This document shows positions 1 through 5,841 of a stretch of DNA of 5,926 bases, piece by piece. The stretch's first letter is position 1. Every line of letters begins with the position of its first letter. The notes beneath the pieces were generated by a model, which was given only the letters and a program-made list of their open reading frames with translations, had not been told where the DNA came from and did no database searches. The DNA lies in contig JBEKNT010000423.1 in the NCBI GenBank assembly GCA_049522565.1, positions 1-5,926 on the forward strand, given 5' to 3'. The position numbers and the translations under genes were made by a program. The DNA comes from JASHVB01 sp049522565 (GTDB taxonomy: Bacteria > Pseudomonadota > Alphaproteobacteria > Acetobacterales > Acetobacteraceae).

Positions 1-343
1 CGAGTTGGGGATCATTGCTAACCGGCAGGATTGTATCATCGGTCGTAAATTCGTTTTGTGCGGCTGTCCATTTGTTTGGGGTGAGACGCCATAGGCTGCG
101 GCCTACCTGTTCGATCAATCCTCTCTGTGAAAGGGTACCGAGCGCACCTTCGATCCTCTTGTACCACCGCACATTGCTTCGCTTCTTTGCGCCGCCGTCG
201 CTAGGTATGTAATCATAGTCGTCCGGGGTGAAGGTATGCTCTACCCTCTCATGGACAGCAGTGATGATGTCCTGACGGGCCATAGCCTCGCCGGAATTCA
301 ATATGGCGAGACACGCGGCAGTCAATATGTTGACACGGGCCAT
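1..343 (-). CDS. Partial winged-helix protein, Mrr-N-like (N-terminal 114 residues)
   Basis: An open frame reads leftward from ATG at 343-341 to the window edge without a stop, giving 114 residues; the C-terminal part is missing. Visible are an N-terminal helix (about residues 4-16, NILTAACLAIL), a second helix (20-34), a helix with basic and aromatic residues (60-77, WYKRIEGALGTLSQRGLIE), and a beta-wing ending in SLWRLTPN (83-90). This order, with 'W..R...AL..L...GLIE..GR..WRLT', resembles the N-terminal winged helix of Mrr-type and related restriction endonucleases, which places a nuclease domain after a DNA-binding domain. That assignment is from memory of the family pattern; no catalytic domain is visible. 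An in-frame TAG at 355-353 lies four codons upstream, so ATG 343 is the earliest ATG. No good Shine-Dalgarno precedes it, and Met21 (283-281) is an alternative start. The gene lies in the lower-GC part of the window, consistent with acquisition. Expression and function are unproven. Confidence 0.62.
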   Translation of the reverse strand, partial: MARVNILTAACLAILNSGEAMARQDIITAVHERVEHTFTPDDYDYIPSDGGAKKRSNVRWYKRIEGALGTLSQRGLIEQVGRSLWRLTPNKWTAAQNEFTTDDTILPVSNDPQL

Positions 344-358
344 GTCGGAGTTCTAATA

Positions 359-382
359 ACTTATTGCGATTCAATAATAAGT
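359..382. promoter_or_regulatory. AT-rich dyad upstream of the winged-helix gene
   Basis: A perfect 7-bp inverted repeat, ACTTATT at 359-365 and AATAAGT at 376-382 with a 10-bp spacer, lies 16 bp upstream of the ATG of the minus-strand gene. It is AT-rich, unlike its surroundings, and could be an operator or promoter region. I cannot place convincing -35 and -10 boxes. Its regulatory role is inferred only from position and symmetry. Confidence 0.3.
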
Positions 383-490
383 CGCGGAAACCAAGCAGCC
401 GCCCCTGCGTCGTCCGTGATGTAGCCGATCCACTCCACCGACGCAAGCCACAACTATAGGTTGTCCACCTACGCTAACCGGATAGGGACA

Positions 491-609
491 TTTCACAGAT
501 TAAGTCACAGATTAAGGCACGGAATAGGTGCGGCATTATGACCTTCTGTATCGCAATATATACGCGTGATCTGCGACTTAATCTGTGACTTAATCTGTGA
601 AAATCTGTG
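491..609. repeat. Nested iteron-like direct and inverted repeat
   Basis: A perfect 26-bp inverted repeat has arms at 491-516 and 577-602 and a 60-bp centre. Each arm contains two direct copies of CACAGATTAAG (494-504 and 506-516; complements at 577-587 and 589-599) with a 12-bp period. A partial further copy, AATCTGTG, sits at 602-609. The centre holds two small stems abutting the arms: GCAC 517-520 with GTGC 528-531, and TCGCA 551-555 with TGCGA 572-576. As RNA this could form a three-way junction closed by a 26-bp stem. The CACAGATT motif recalls dispersed intergenic repeats seen in several bacterial groups (from memory). It could be a miniature mobile element, iterons for a DNA-binding protein, or a structured transcript. 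The symmetry is certain; the function is unknown. Confidence 0.85.
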
Positions 610-951
610 TTGACGCTTGCTTGCTCTTCTGCAGTCGCCCCGAAGCCTGGAACAGGCACCGCCGCCCGTGCCGCCCGCGGCTTAAAGGCGATCACACCCC
701 GGGCGGCCGCCATCGGGCGAGGCTCCGACACCAGCCGGCGCCTCTCCTGCTCCCTCGCCTACGCCGAGTGCCGGCCGGGGCCGCATCAGCGAGAGGAGCC
801 GCTGGCCATCGGACCTTCACCCCGGCATGATCCAGCTCCGGCACAATCGGCTTTGGCCGGCGGGGCCTGCCGACCAGGGTTGACGAAGGTTTTGCGCCCC
901 CGCTCCCTCCAACTTGCAGATCGGCGTTGCGTCAATTGCATGGCCGACAAT
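610..951. other. GC-rich stretch without a recognisable gene
   Basis: Open frames exist on both strands here, but none has a convincing start, ribosome-binding site or familiar protein pattern. The minus-strand frame 731-474 runs straight through the inverted repeat, and the longer minus-strand frames are antisense extensions of the efflux genes. GC content by hand count is about 78% at 661-780, against about 42% at 481-600, so a composition boundary falls close to 610-660. The stretch may be decayed coding sequence next to an integration point, but I recognise no family in it. Confidence 0.5.
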
Positions 952-993
952 CTGGCAGAGATATCATAACGCCGCTTATAATCACAAAAGTGA
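952..993 (+). promoter_or_regulatory. Probable marR-emrAB promoter with overlapping operator-like dyad
   Basis: A perfect TATAAT hexamer lies at 977-982. The -35 is weak: CTGGCA at 952-957 with a 19-bp spacer, or GGCAGA at 954-959 with 17 bp. The -10 is the right half of an imperfect palindrome, ATCATAA 963-969 and TTATAAT 976-982 (6 of 7 positions match, spacer 6). The 20-bp size and position suit a MarR-type operator for autorepression. A second small dyad, TCAC-aaaa-GTGA (982-993), spans the predicted transcription start near 989. MarR-family repressors commonly bind such dyads over their own promoter; binding here is inferred. Confidence 0.5.
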
Positions 994-1000
994 CCTGTCT

Positions 1001-1013
1001 GAGGGACGTCCCT
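1001..1013 (+). promoter_or_regulatory. Shine-Dalgarno of marR inside a perfect 12-bp palindrome
   Basis: GAGGGA at 1001-1006 is the best ribosome-binding site ahead of the TTG at 1017 (10-base spacer) and supports that start. It overlaps AGGGACGTCCCT (1002-1013), a perfect 12-bp palindrome. The palindrome could be a second repressor half-site pair, or could make the site self-complementary in RNA. Either role is inference. Confidence 0.45.
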
Positions 1014-1016
1014 GGT

Positions 1017-1526
1017 TTGACCGAGTTCCAACGCGATCTGCTGTTCCTGCTGCACGACGTTGCTCGTCTGCTGCGGGTTGACGCCGACAAGCGCGCCCGC
1101 GCGCACGACATGACCCGCGCCCAATGGGGCATCCTGATCTGGCTCGAGCGCCAGCCCGGCATCTCCCAGAAGGAGCTGTCCGAGTTGCTGGAGGTCGAGC
1201 CGATCACCGTCGCCCGGCTGATCGACCGGCTGGAAGCGCGCGGCATGGTGGAGCGCCGGCCGGACCCGCGCGACCGCCGCATCTGGCGACTGCACTTGCA
1301 GCCGGCCGCATTGCCGGTGCTGTGTGAGATCGGCCGCCAGCGCGCGGACATCACCTGCATGGTGACCGCCGGGCTCGACGAGGACACGCTCGACACCCTC
1401 ACCGGCACCTTGCTGCGGATGAAGACGATCCTGATCCAGGAGGCGCATGCCGGCCGCCGCAGCGCCGATGCGCACGGTGAAACCGACGCGGCCCACGCCG
1501 AAGCCGCAACGACGGAGCTGGCCTGA
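1017..1526 (+). CDS. MarR-family winged-helix transcriptional regulator
   Basis: This is a dimeric DNA-binding repressor of the MarR family, predicted to control the efflux operon it heads. With the TTG start at 1017 it has 169 residues. The winged helix spans about residues 36-95: AQWGILIWLERQPGISQKEL, then the recognition helix EPITVARLIDRLEARGMV (61-78), then the wing DPRDRRIWRLHL (83-94), which matches the family 'D.RDRR..RL.LT' hallmark. Flanking helices at 3-27 and 115-143 would form the dimer interface; the tail (145-169) is Ala/His/Glu-rich and probably disordered. The frame is open upstream to TTG 927 and GTG 990, but those starts lie before or at the predicted transcription start and lack a ribosome-binding site, so 1017 with GAGGGA is preferred. 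The stop overlaps the emrA start (TGATG), indicating translational coupling. Aromatic or drug-like inducers are typical of the family; the ligand is unknown. Confidence 0.9.
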   Translation: MTEFQRDLLFLLHDVARLLRVDADKRARAHDMTRAQWGILIWLERQPGISQKELSELLEVEPITVARLIDRLEARGMVERRPDPRDRRIWRLHLQPAALPVLCEIGRQRADITCMVTAGLDEDTLDTLTGTLLRMKTILIQEAHAGRRSADAHGETDAAHAEAATTELA

Positions 1527-2632
1527 TGTCGCAAGCCGCCACTGCCGGTTCGTCCGCGCCCGCCGCCTCCGCCCGTGTCACCGAGACGCCTACCCGCCGC
1601 CGCGTCACCCGCGCCGCCGTGCGGCCGGTGCTGATGCTGGGCGGCATCCTCGTCGTCGCCGTCGCGTCCGGTGCCTGGTGGATCACCGGCGGCCGCTATG
1701 TCTCGATCGACGACGCCTATGTGCGCGCGGCGAAGGAGACCGTGGCCACCGATGTCAGCGGCATCGTCGCCGCGGTGCCGGTGCATGAGGGCCAACAGGT
1801 GAAGAAGGGCGACGTGCTGCTGCGGCTCGATCCGCGGCAATACGAGATCGCGGTCGCCAGTGCGCGGGCCAATGTCGGCGGGGTGATCTCCGACCTCAAC
1901 GCGGACAAGCTGACCTATCGCCGGCTGCTGCGCGACGCTGACGTGAAGGCGGCGCAGGTGCAGGCCGACCAGGCGAATTTCGAGCGCTTCGCCAACCTGG
2001 TGAAGTCCGGCGGCGTGACCCGCGCCGAATACGACAACGCCCGTTTTCTGCTCGCCGCCGACCAGCAGGGGCAGGATGCGCTGAAGGTCCAGGCGCAGGT
2101 GCAGCTTGCCAAACTGGGCGGCGATCCGGATGTCGACGTGCACAAGATGTCGGATTACCTGATCGCCCAGGCCAAGCTGGATGAGGCGCAGCGGGAGCTG
2201 GATCACACGGTGATCTACGCGCCGTTCGACGGCATCGTGACGCAGGTCGATACGGTGCAACCGGGCATGTACCTGGCCGCCTCCACCGCCGCCTTCGGCA
2301 TCATTTCCACCGAACGCGTCTGGGTCGAGGCCAATCCGAAAGAGACCGAGCTGACCTGGGTGAAACCGGGCGACCCGGTGGACGTGACGGTCGATACCTA
2401 TCCCGGCCGCACCTGGAAGGGCGAGGTGGAAAGCATCGCGCCGAACAGCGGCTCGGAGTTCTCCGTGCTGCCGGCACAGAACACCTCGGGCAACTGGGTA
2501 AAGGTGGTGCAGCGCATCCCGGTGCGCATCCATGTGGACCGCCGGGCAGGCGATCCCGACCTGCGCGCCGGCATGAGCGTCGAAGCGGATATCGACACCA
2601 ATCATCACCGCACCTGGCGCGACCTGTTCTGA
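1526..2632 (+). CDS. emrA: EmrA/HlyD-family membrane fusion protein of an MFS multidrug pump
   Basis: This periplasmic adaptor links an EmrB-type inner-membrane antiporter to an outer-membrane channel. It has 368 residues. A basic N-terminal segment (RRRVTRAAVR, 24-33) precedes one membrane anchor (about 34-54), leaving the rest in the periplasm. Then come the first half of the lipoyl-like domain (about 73-105, VSGIVAAVPVHEGQQVKKGD), a helical hairpin (about 106-225), the second lipoyl half (VIYAPFDGIVTQVDTVQPGM, 229-248), and a beta-barrel (about 263-335). The barrel contains SVLPAQNTSGNWVKVVQRIPVRI (313-335), a strong EmrA-type signature. The length fits the family. ATG 1526 is preceded by GGAG at 1513-1516 and overlaps the marR stop by one base. 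The partner emrB follows after a repeat-filled gap rather than directly. The gene name rests on family resemblance and neighbours, not on known substrates. Confidence 0.93.
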   Translation: MSQAATAGSSAPAASARVTETPTRRRVTRAAVRPVLMLGGILVVAVASGAWWITGGRYVSIDDAYVRAAKETVATDVSGIVAAVPVHEGQQVKKGDVLLRLDPRQYEIAVASARANVGGVISDLNADKLTYRRLLRDADVKAAQVQADQANFERFANLVKSGGVTRAEYDNARFLLAADQQGQDALKVQAQVQLAKLGGDPDVDVHKMSDYLIAQAKLDEAQRELDHTVIYAPFDGIVTQVDTVQPGMYLAASTAAFGIISTERVWVEANPKETELTWVKPGDPVDVTVDTYPGRTWKGEVESIAPNSGSEFSVLPAQNTSGNWVKVVQRIPVRIHVDRRAGDPDLRAGMSVEADIDTNHHRTWRDLF

Positions 2633-2639
2633 GTCTTGT

Positions 2640-2732
2640 CTACCCTCTCCCGCTACGCGGGAAAGGGTAGGGTGACGGTGCAGCGCGCGCCCCGCTGCAC
2701 CCTCCCCTGACCCCTCCCGCAGGCGGGAGGGG
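2640..2732. repeat. Compound palindromic extragenic repeat between emrA and emrB
   Basis: Three hairpins occur in series. The first has arms 2640-2653 and 2657-2670 (13 of 14 positions pair). The second is GGTGCAGCG 2677-2685 with CGCTGCACC 2693-2701 (perfect). The third is CCCCTCCCGC 2711-2720 with GCGGGAGGGG 2723-2732 (perfect). The right half is roughly the reverse complement of the left half, so the whole is one imperfect palindrome centred near 2689. The CCCTCCCGC...GCGGGAGGG type is familiar to me as a dispersed intergenic repeat in GC-rich alphaproteobacteria (from memory). It begins eight bases after the emrA stop and would be transcribed in the operon, where it could stabilise the upstream mRNA or reduce read-through. 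There is no T-run for a classical terminator. Confidence 0.85.
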
Positions 2733-2768
2733 GAAGAAGCGCGCCTGCCCCGATAGAAAGTTCCATCC

Positions 2769-4313
2769 TTGGCCCCTGCCCCATCCGATCGCGTTCCGCA
2801 CCGCCTGCTGATCACGCTCTGCACGGTGGGCGCGACGCTGATGCAGGCGCTGGACCAGACCATTGCCAATGTCGCGCTGCCTTACATGCAGGGCAGCCTG
2901 TCGGCGACCTATGACGAGATCACCTGGGTCCTGACGTCCTACATCACCGCCGCGGCGATCATGACCGCGCCGGTTGGCTGGCTGGCCGGGCGCTTCGGCC
3001 GCAAATACCTGTTCATCGCCTGCCTCATCGGCTTCACCATCACCTCGATGCTGTGCGGCGCGGCGCAGTCGCTGCCGCAGATGGTGCTGTTCCGCATCCT
3101 GCAAGGCGTGTTCGGCGCCGCGCTGGTGCCGCTGTCGCAAGCCACGATGATGGACATCTACCCGATCGAGCAACGCGGCCAGGCGATGGCGATCTGGGGC
3201 ATGGGCGTGATGGTCGGGCCGATCCTGGGACCGACGCTCGGCGGCTACCTGACCGAGATGTACAACTGGCGCTACGTCTTCTACATCAACCTGCCGTTCG
3301 GCATTCTCGCCACGCTCGGGCTGCTGTTTTTCATGCCGCGCTCGCATCCCAATTTCAACATGAAGTTCGACTGGATCGGCTTCGGCGTGCTGTCGCTGGG
3401 CATCGGCGGGTTGCAGATGATGCTGGACCGCGGCCAGGACCAGGACTGGTTCGGCTCGGGCGAGATCATTGTCGAGGCCGTGCTGGGCGGCCTCGGAGTC
3501 TATCTGTTCATCGTACACATGCTGACCGGCAAGCGGCCGTTCATCCCGCCGGCGATCTTCCGGGACCGCAACTTCTCCGCCGGACTGGCGATGATGGCCG
3601 CCGCCGGCACCATCCTGGTGTCCAGCTCGTCGCTGATGGCGCCGTGGCTGGAGGGCCTGGCGAACTACCCGGTAGAGACCGCCGGCCTCATCATGGCCCC
3701 GCGCGGCATCGGCACCATGGCTGCCATGTTGATCGGCGGACGCCTGTCCGCGCGCATGGACCCGCGCAAGCTCATGGCCTTAGGCATCCTGCTGCTGGTC
3801 TGGTCGATCTGGGACATGACGTCCTGGACGCCCGACGTATCGGATTGGCGCATCGCGTTCACCATTACCGCGCAGGGTTTCGGGCTCGGCATGATTTTCA
3901 TTCCGTTGCAGGTGCTGGCCTTTGCGACGCTCGCACCGAATTTCCGCACCGACGGCGCCGGGTTGTTCAGCCTGTTCCGCAATATCGGCGCGGCGATCGG
4001 CGTGTCTGTCACATCGGCCACGCTGGCGCACAACACGCAGGCGCTGCACGCCGAGATCGGCGCCTCGGTCAACCCGTTCAATCGCGCTTTGCAAGTCGGC
4101 GGCGCGGTCCAGCACATGTGGGACCCGGCGACACGGCATGGCGCTGCGGTGCTGGACCAGATCATCAACCAGCAGGCGCAGATCACTGCCTATGTCGATG
4201 ATTACCACATGATGATCTTCACCACGCTACCGTCCCTGCTGCTGTTGCTGCTGATGCGCCGGCCGCGCCGCGTCCTGGGTCCGCCGGCGGAGACCCACGC
4301 CGCGATGGAGTAA
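2769..4313 (+). CDS. emrB: EmrB/QacA-family DHA2 drug:H+ antiporter (MFS, 14 TM)
   Basis: This inner-membrane multidrug transporter exports substrates using the proton gradient, with EmrA as adaptor. It has 514 residues, the usual EmrB length, and its hydrophobic pattern fits 14 helices. Seen directly: MQALDQTIANVALPYMQGSL in TM1 (25-44), motif A GWLAGRFGRKYLF (70-82), motif B region RILQGVFGAALVPLSQ (109-124), and motif C region WGMGVMVGPILGPTLGG (143-159) followed by NWRYVFYINLPFG (166-178). These are near-diagnostic of EmrB. A periplasmic loop rich in Asn, Gln and His (about 421-478) precedes the last helix, and the C-terminus is short and basic. The start is TTG 2769: an in-frame TAG at 2754-2756 excludes anything further upstream and the next ATG lies inside TM1. 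The only ribosome-binding candidate is a weak AGAAAG (2755-2760). The palindromic repeat upstream breaks the tight emrA-emrB spacing usual in such operons. Substrate is unknown. Confidence 0.95.
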   Translation: MAPAPSDRVPHRLLITLCTVGATLMQALDQTIANVALPYMQGSLSATYDEITWVLTSYITAAAIMTAPVGWLAGRFGRKYLFIACLIGFTITSMLCGAAQSLPQMVLFRILQGVFGAALVPLSQATMMDIYPIEQRGQAMAIWGMGVMVGPILGPTLGGYLTEMYNWRYVFYINLPFGILATLGLLFFMPRSHPNFNMKFDWIGFGVLSLGIGGLQMMLDRGQDQDWFGSGEIIVEAVLGGLGVYLFIVHMLTGKRPFIPPAIFRDRNFSAGLAMMAAAGTILVSSSSLMAPWLEGLANYPVETAGLIMAPRGIGTMAAMLIGGRLSARMDPRKLMALGILLLVWSIWDMTSWTPDVSDWRIAFTITAQGFGLGMIFIPLQVLAFATLAPNFRTDGAGLFSLFRNIGAAIGVSVTSATLAHNTQALHAEIGASVNPFNRALQVGGAVQHMWDPATRHGAAVLDQIINQQAQITAYVDDYHMMIFTTLPSLLLLLLMRRPRRVLGPPAETHAAME

Positions 4314-4336
4314 CGCCGGGCGGCCGAGCGACGGGG

Positions 4337-4355
4337 TGTGTCCATCGCCGACACA
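4337..4355. other. Small hairpin after emrB
   Basis: TGTGTC (4337-4342) pairs with GACACA (4350-4355) around a 7-base loop, 23 bases after the emrB stop. No T-run follows, so it is not a convincing intrinsic terminator; it could protect the 3' end of the operon transcript. I see no better terminator in the gap. Confidence 0.25.
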
Positions 4356-4361
4356 TAAGCC

Positions 4362-4481
4362 GTCATTGCCATACGGCCTGCCATTGCGAGAAACGTGAGC
4401 AATCAAGCCATCTGCCGCCTGGGGAGCGGCATCGGCGCGTCGGGCAGGACGTTGCGTCGCGACGACGCTCCCCGCCATGAC
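4362..4481. repeat. MITE-like palindromic element (GTCATTGC type)
   Basis: The ends are inverted: GTCATTGC at 4362-4369 and GCCATGAC at 4474-4481 (7 of 8 positions match). Inside, GGGGAGCG (4421-4428) is perfectly complementary to CGCTCCCC (4466-4473). The text CATTGCGAG...GCAATCAAGCCATCTGCCGCC is a degraded form of the 'cattgcgag...agcaatcca' repeats that I recall as dispersed through alphaproteobacterial genomes. It is about 120 bp, non-coding and probably an old non-autonomous insertion. No flanking target duplication is obvious. Confidence 0.65.
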
Positions 4482-4518
4482 AGGAACGACCCGTGACCGG
4501 GCGTATCCGGCGGTGACG

Positions 4519-4552
4519 GGACATGCCCGGGCGGAAACGCGCGGGCTTGTCC
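4519..4552. repeat. Strong hairpin with GAAA loop, REP-like
   Basis: The arms 4519-4533 and 4538-4552 pair at 13 of 15 positions around the four-base loop GAAA (4534-4537). The right arm contains GGGCTTGTCC, which is shared with the common alphaproteobacterial 'gccgggcttgtcccgg' extragenic repeat class. It has no T-run downstream, so it is a REP-like hairpin rather than a standard terminator. Confidence 0.65.
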
Positions 4553-4556
4553 CCGA

Positions 4557-4599
4557 ACCACCGCTGCGGTTACCTTCCGCGCACGTAACCAGCGGTTGT
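4557..4599. promoter_or_regulatory. Operator-like inverted repeat upstream of the RND adaptor
   Basis: GGTTAC (4568-4573) and GTAACC (4585-4590) form a perfect inverted repeat with an 11-bp spacer. Beyond a two-base bulge (GC, 4566-4567) the symmetry continues: ACCACCGCT (4557-4565) pairs with AGCGGTTGT (4591-4599) at 8 of 9 positions. It lies 27 bp before the adaptor ATG, where a repressor site or a structured leader would be expected. I cannot identify -35 and -10 boxes with confidence. It may instead be one more extragenic palindrome in this repeat-rich gap. Confidence 0.4.
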
Positions 4600-4625
4600 A
4601 ACTGACGTTCGGGGGGGCCGGGATC

Positions 4626-5789
4626 ATGCACGGGGCCTGGCGTTTGGCAGCTATCACGCTGCTGGCCGCGCTTGGCGTTGCCGGGTGCAAGCGGCAGCAG
4701 ACCGCGTTCGTGCCGCCGCCGCCGCCGCAGGTGATCGTCGCGCAAGCGCTGCACCAGGCGGTGACGCCGTATCTGGAGGCTACCGGGAACATGGCGGCCT
4801 ACAACCAGGTGGACCTGGTCGCCCGCGTTTCCGGCTTCCTGCAAGAGATCCGCTACACCGACGGCGCGATCGCCCATCGCGGCGATACGCTGTTCGTCAT
4901 TGAGCCGGCGCCGTACCAGGCCAAGCTGCAACAGGCCCAGGCGGCGCTGGAGTCAGCGCAGGCGCAGGTCGTGCAGACCGATGCCGAGTACGACCGGCAG
5001 GCCTCGCTCGGCCGCACCGATTTTTCTTCGCGCTCCACCGTCGATCAGGCCCGCGCCGCGCGCGACAGCAACCGCGCCAATGTGCTGAACCAACAGGCCG
5101 CGGTGACCCTGGCGGCGACCAATCTCGGCTACACCCAGGTGACCGCGCCGTTCGACGGCATGGTGACGGCGCATCAGGTTTCGGTCGGCAGCCTGGTCGG
5201 CGCCAACGCACCCACGACTCTGGCTTCAATCGTACAGATCGACCCGATCTACGTCAGCTTCACCGTCAGCGAGCAGGATGTACTGCGCATCCGGGCCAGT
5301 CTGCGACAGGCGGGAATGGACGAGAAGCAAATTGCCAAAGTGCCGGTCGAGGTCGGCTTGATGACCGAGGACGGCTATCCGCATCAGGGCACGCTCGACT
5401 ATGCGGCGCCCAACGTGGACACCAGCACCGGCACCCTGATGGTACGCGGCGTGCTGGCCAATGCCGATCACATGTTGCTGCCGGGCTTCTTCGTGCGGGT
5501 GCGGGTGCCTCTGCGAGCCCAGCAGGCTGAAGCCTTGCTGGTTCCGGAGACGGCGCTCGGCACCGATCAGTCCGGGCGCTACCTGCTGTTGGTGGACAAG
5601 GACGACGTGGTGCAGCAGCGCACCGTCACCACCGGAGCGCGGGTCGGCACGCTGCGGGTGATCGCGTCCGGATTGCAGCCTGATGACCGCGTGGTGGTAT
5701 CCGGATTGCAGCGCGCCGTGCCGGGGGAAAAGGTCGCGCCGAAAGCCACCGAGATCACCGCGGCGATGCCCGCGCCCGGCAAGTCGTGA
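4626..5789 (+). CDS. RND efflux pump periplasmic adaptor lipoprotein (AcrA/MexA family)
   Basis: This membrane fusion protein of a resistance-nodulation-division pump would bridge an RND permease and an outer-membrane factor. It has 387 residues, normal for the AcrA/MexA family. A short signal peptide ends in the lipobox VAGC, giving acylated Cys21, then a proline run (30-34). Next come the first lipoyl half (VDLVARVSGFLQEIRYTDGAIAHRGDTLFVIEP, 62-94), an alpha-hairpin (about 95-165), the second lipoyl half (TQVTAPFDGMVTAHQVSVGSLV, 170-191), a beta-barrel (about 200-298), and a membrane-proximal domain (LLVPETALGTDQSGRYLLLVD, 304-324, on to about 372). ATG 4626 is fixed closely by an in-frame TAA at 4599-4601; the ribosome-binding site is weak. 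No RND permease follows within 137 bp, so it would lie beyond the window. It shares strand with emrAB but has a 312-bp repeat-filled gap before it, suggesting its own promoter. Substrates are unknown. Confidence 0.93.
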   Translation: MHGAWRLAAITLLAALGVAGCKRQQTAFVPPPPPQVIVAQALHQAVTPYLEATGNMAAYNQVDLVARVSGFLQEIRYTDGAIAHRGDTLFVIEPAPYQAKLQQAQAALESAQAQVVQTDAEYDRQASLGRTDFSSRSTVDQARAARDSNRANVLNQQAAVTLAATNLGYTQVTAPFDGMVTAHQVSVGSLVGANAPTTLASIVQIDPIYVSFTVSEQDVLRIRASLRQAGMDEKQIAKVPVEVGLMTEDGYPHQGTLDYAAPNVDTSTGTLMVRGVLANADHMLLPGFFVRVRVPLRAQQAEALLVPETALGTDQSGRYLLLVDKDDVVQQRTVTTGARVGTLRVIASGLQPDDRVVVSGLQRAVPGEKVAPKATEITAAMPAPGKS

Positions 5790-5841
5790 GGGCGGCGCGC
5801 CGATGATACCAACCTGCACTGACAGTGACGGTCGATTGGCT

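Noticed and set aside
491..609. CRISPR array
   Set aside because: The repeat unit is only about 12 bp, copies are directly adjacent without spacers, and the two pairs are inverted relative to each other.
474..731. 85-residue minus-strand frame across the nested repeat
   Set aside because: It spans both arms of the inverted repeat and the GC boundary. Its 'HRLSHRLSRRS' text is simply translated CACAGATT repeat, and no ribosome-binding site supports its start.
607..969. 120-residue plus-strand frame upstream of marR
   Set aside because: It starts in repeat sequence, has no recognisable domain, and its composition is that of non-coding GC-rich DNA. It also runs over the predicted marR promoter region.
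927..1016. Longer marR with start at TTG 927 or GTG 990
   Set aside because: The added residues are unlike MarR N-termini, neither start has a ribosome-binding site, and the TATAAT at 977-982 places transcription start near 989.
2711..2740. Rho-independent terminator after emrA
   Set aside because: The stem is strong but is followed by GGGAAGAAGC rather than a T-run, and it belongs to a larger palindromic repeat.
932..2869. 645-residue open frame on the minus strand, antisense to marR, emrA and the emrA-emrB gap
   Set aside because: It runs through three real or regulatory units and the palindromic repeat and is rich in His, Arg and Gly as expected of a GC-rich shadow frame. It has no recognisable domain, while the + strand genes are unmistakable.
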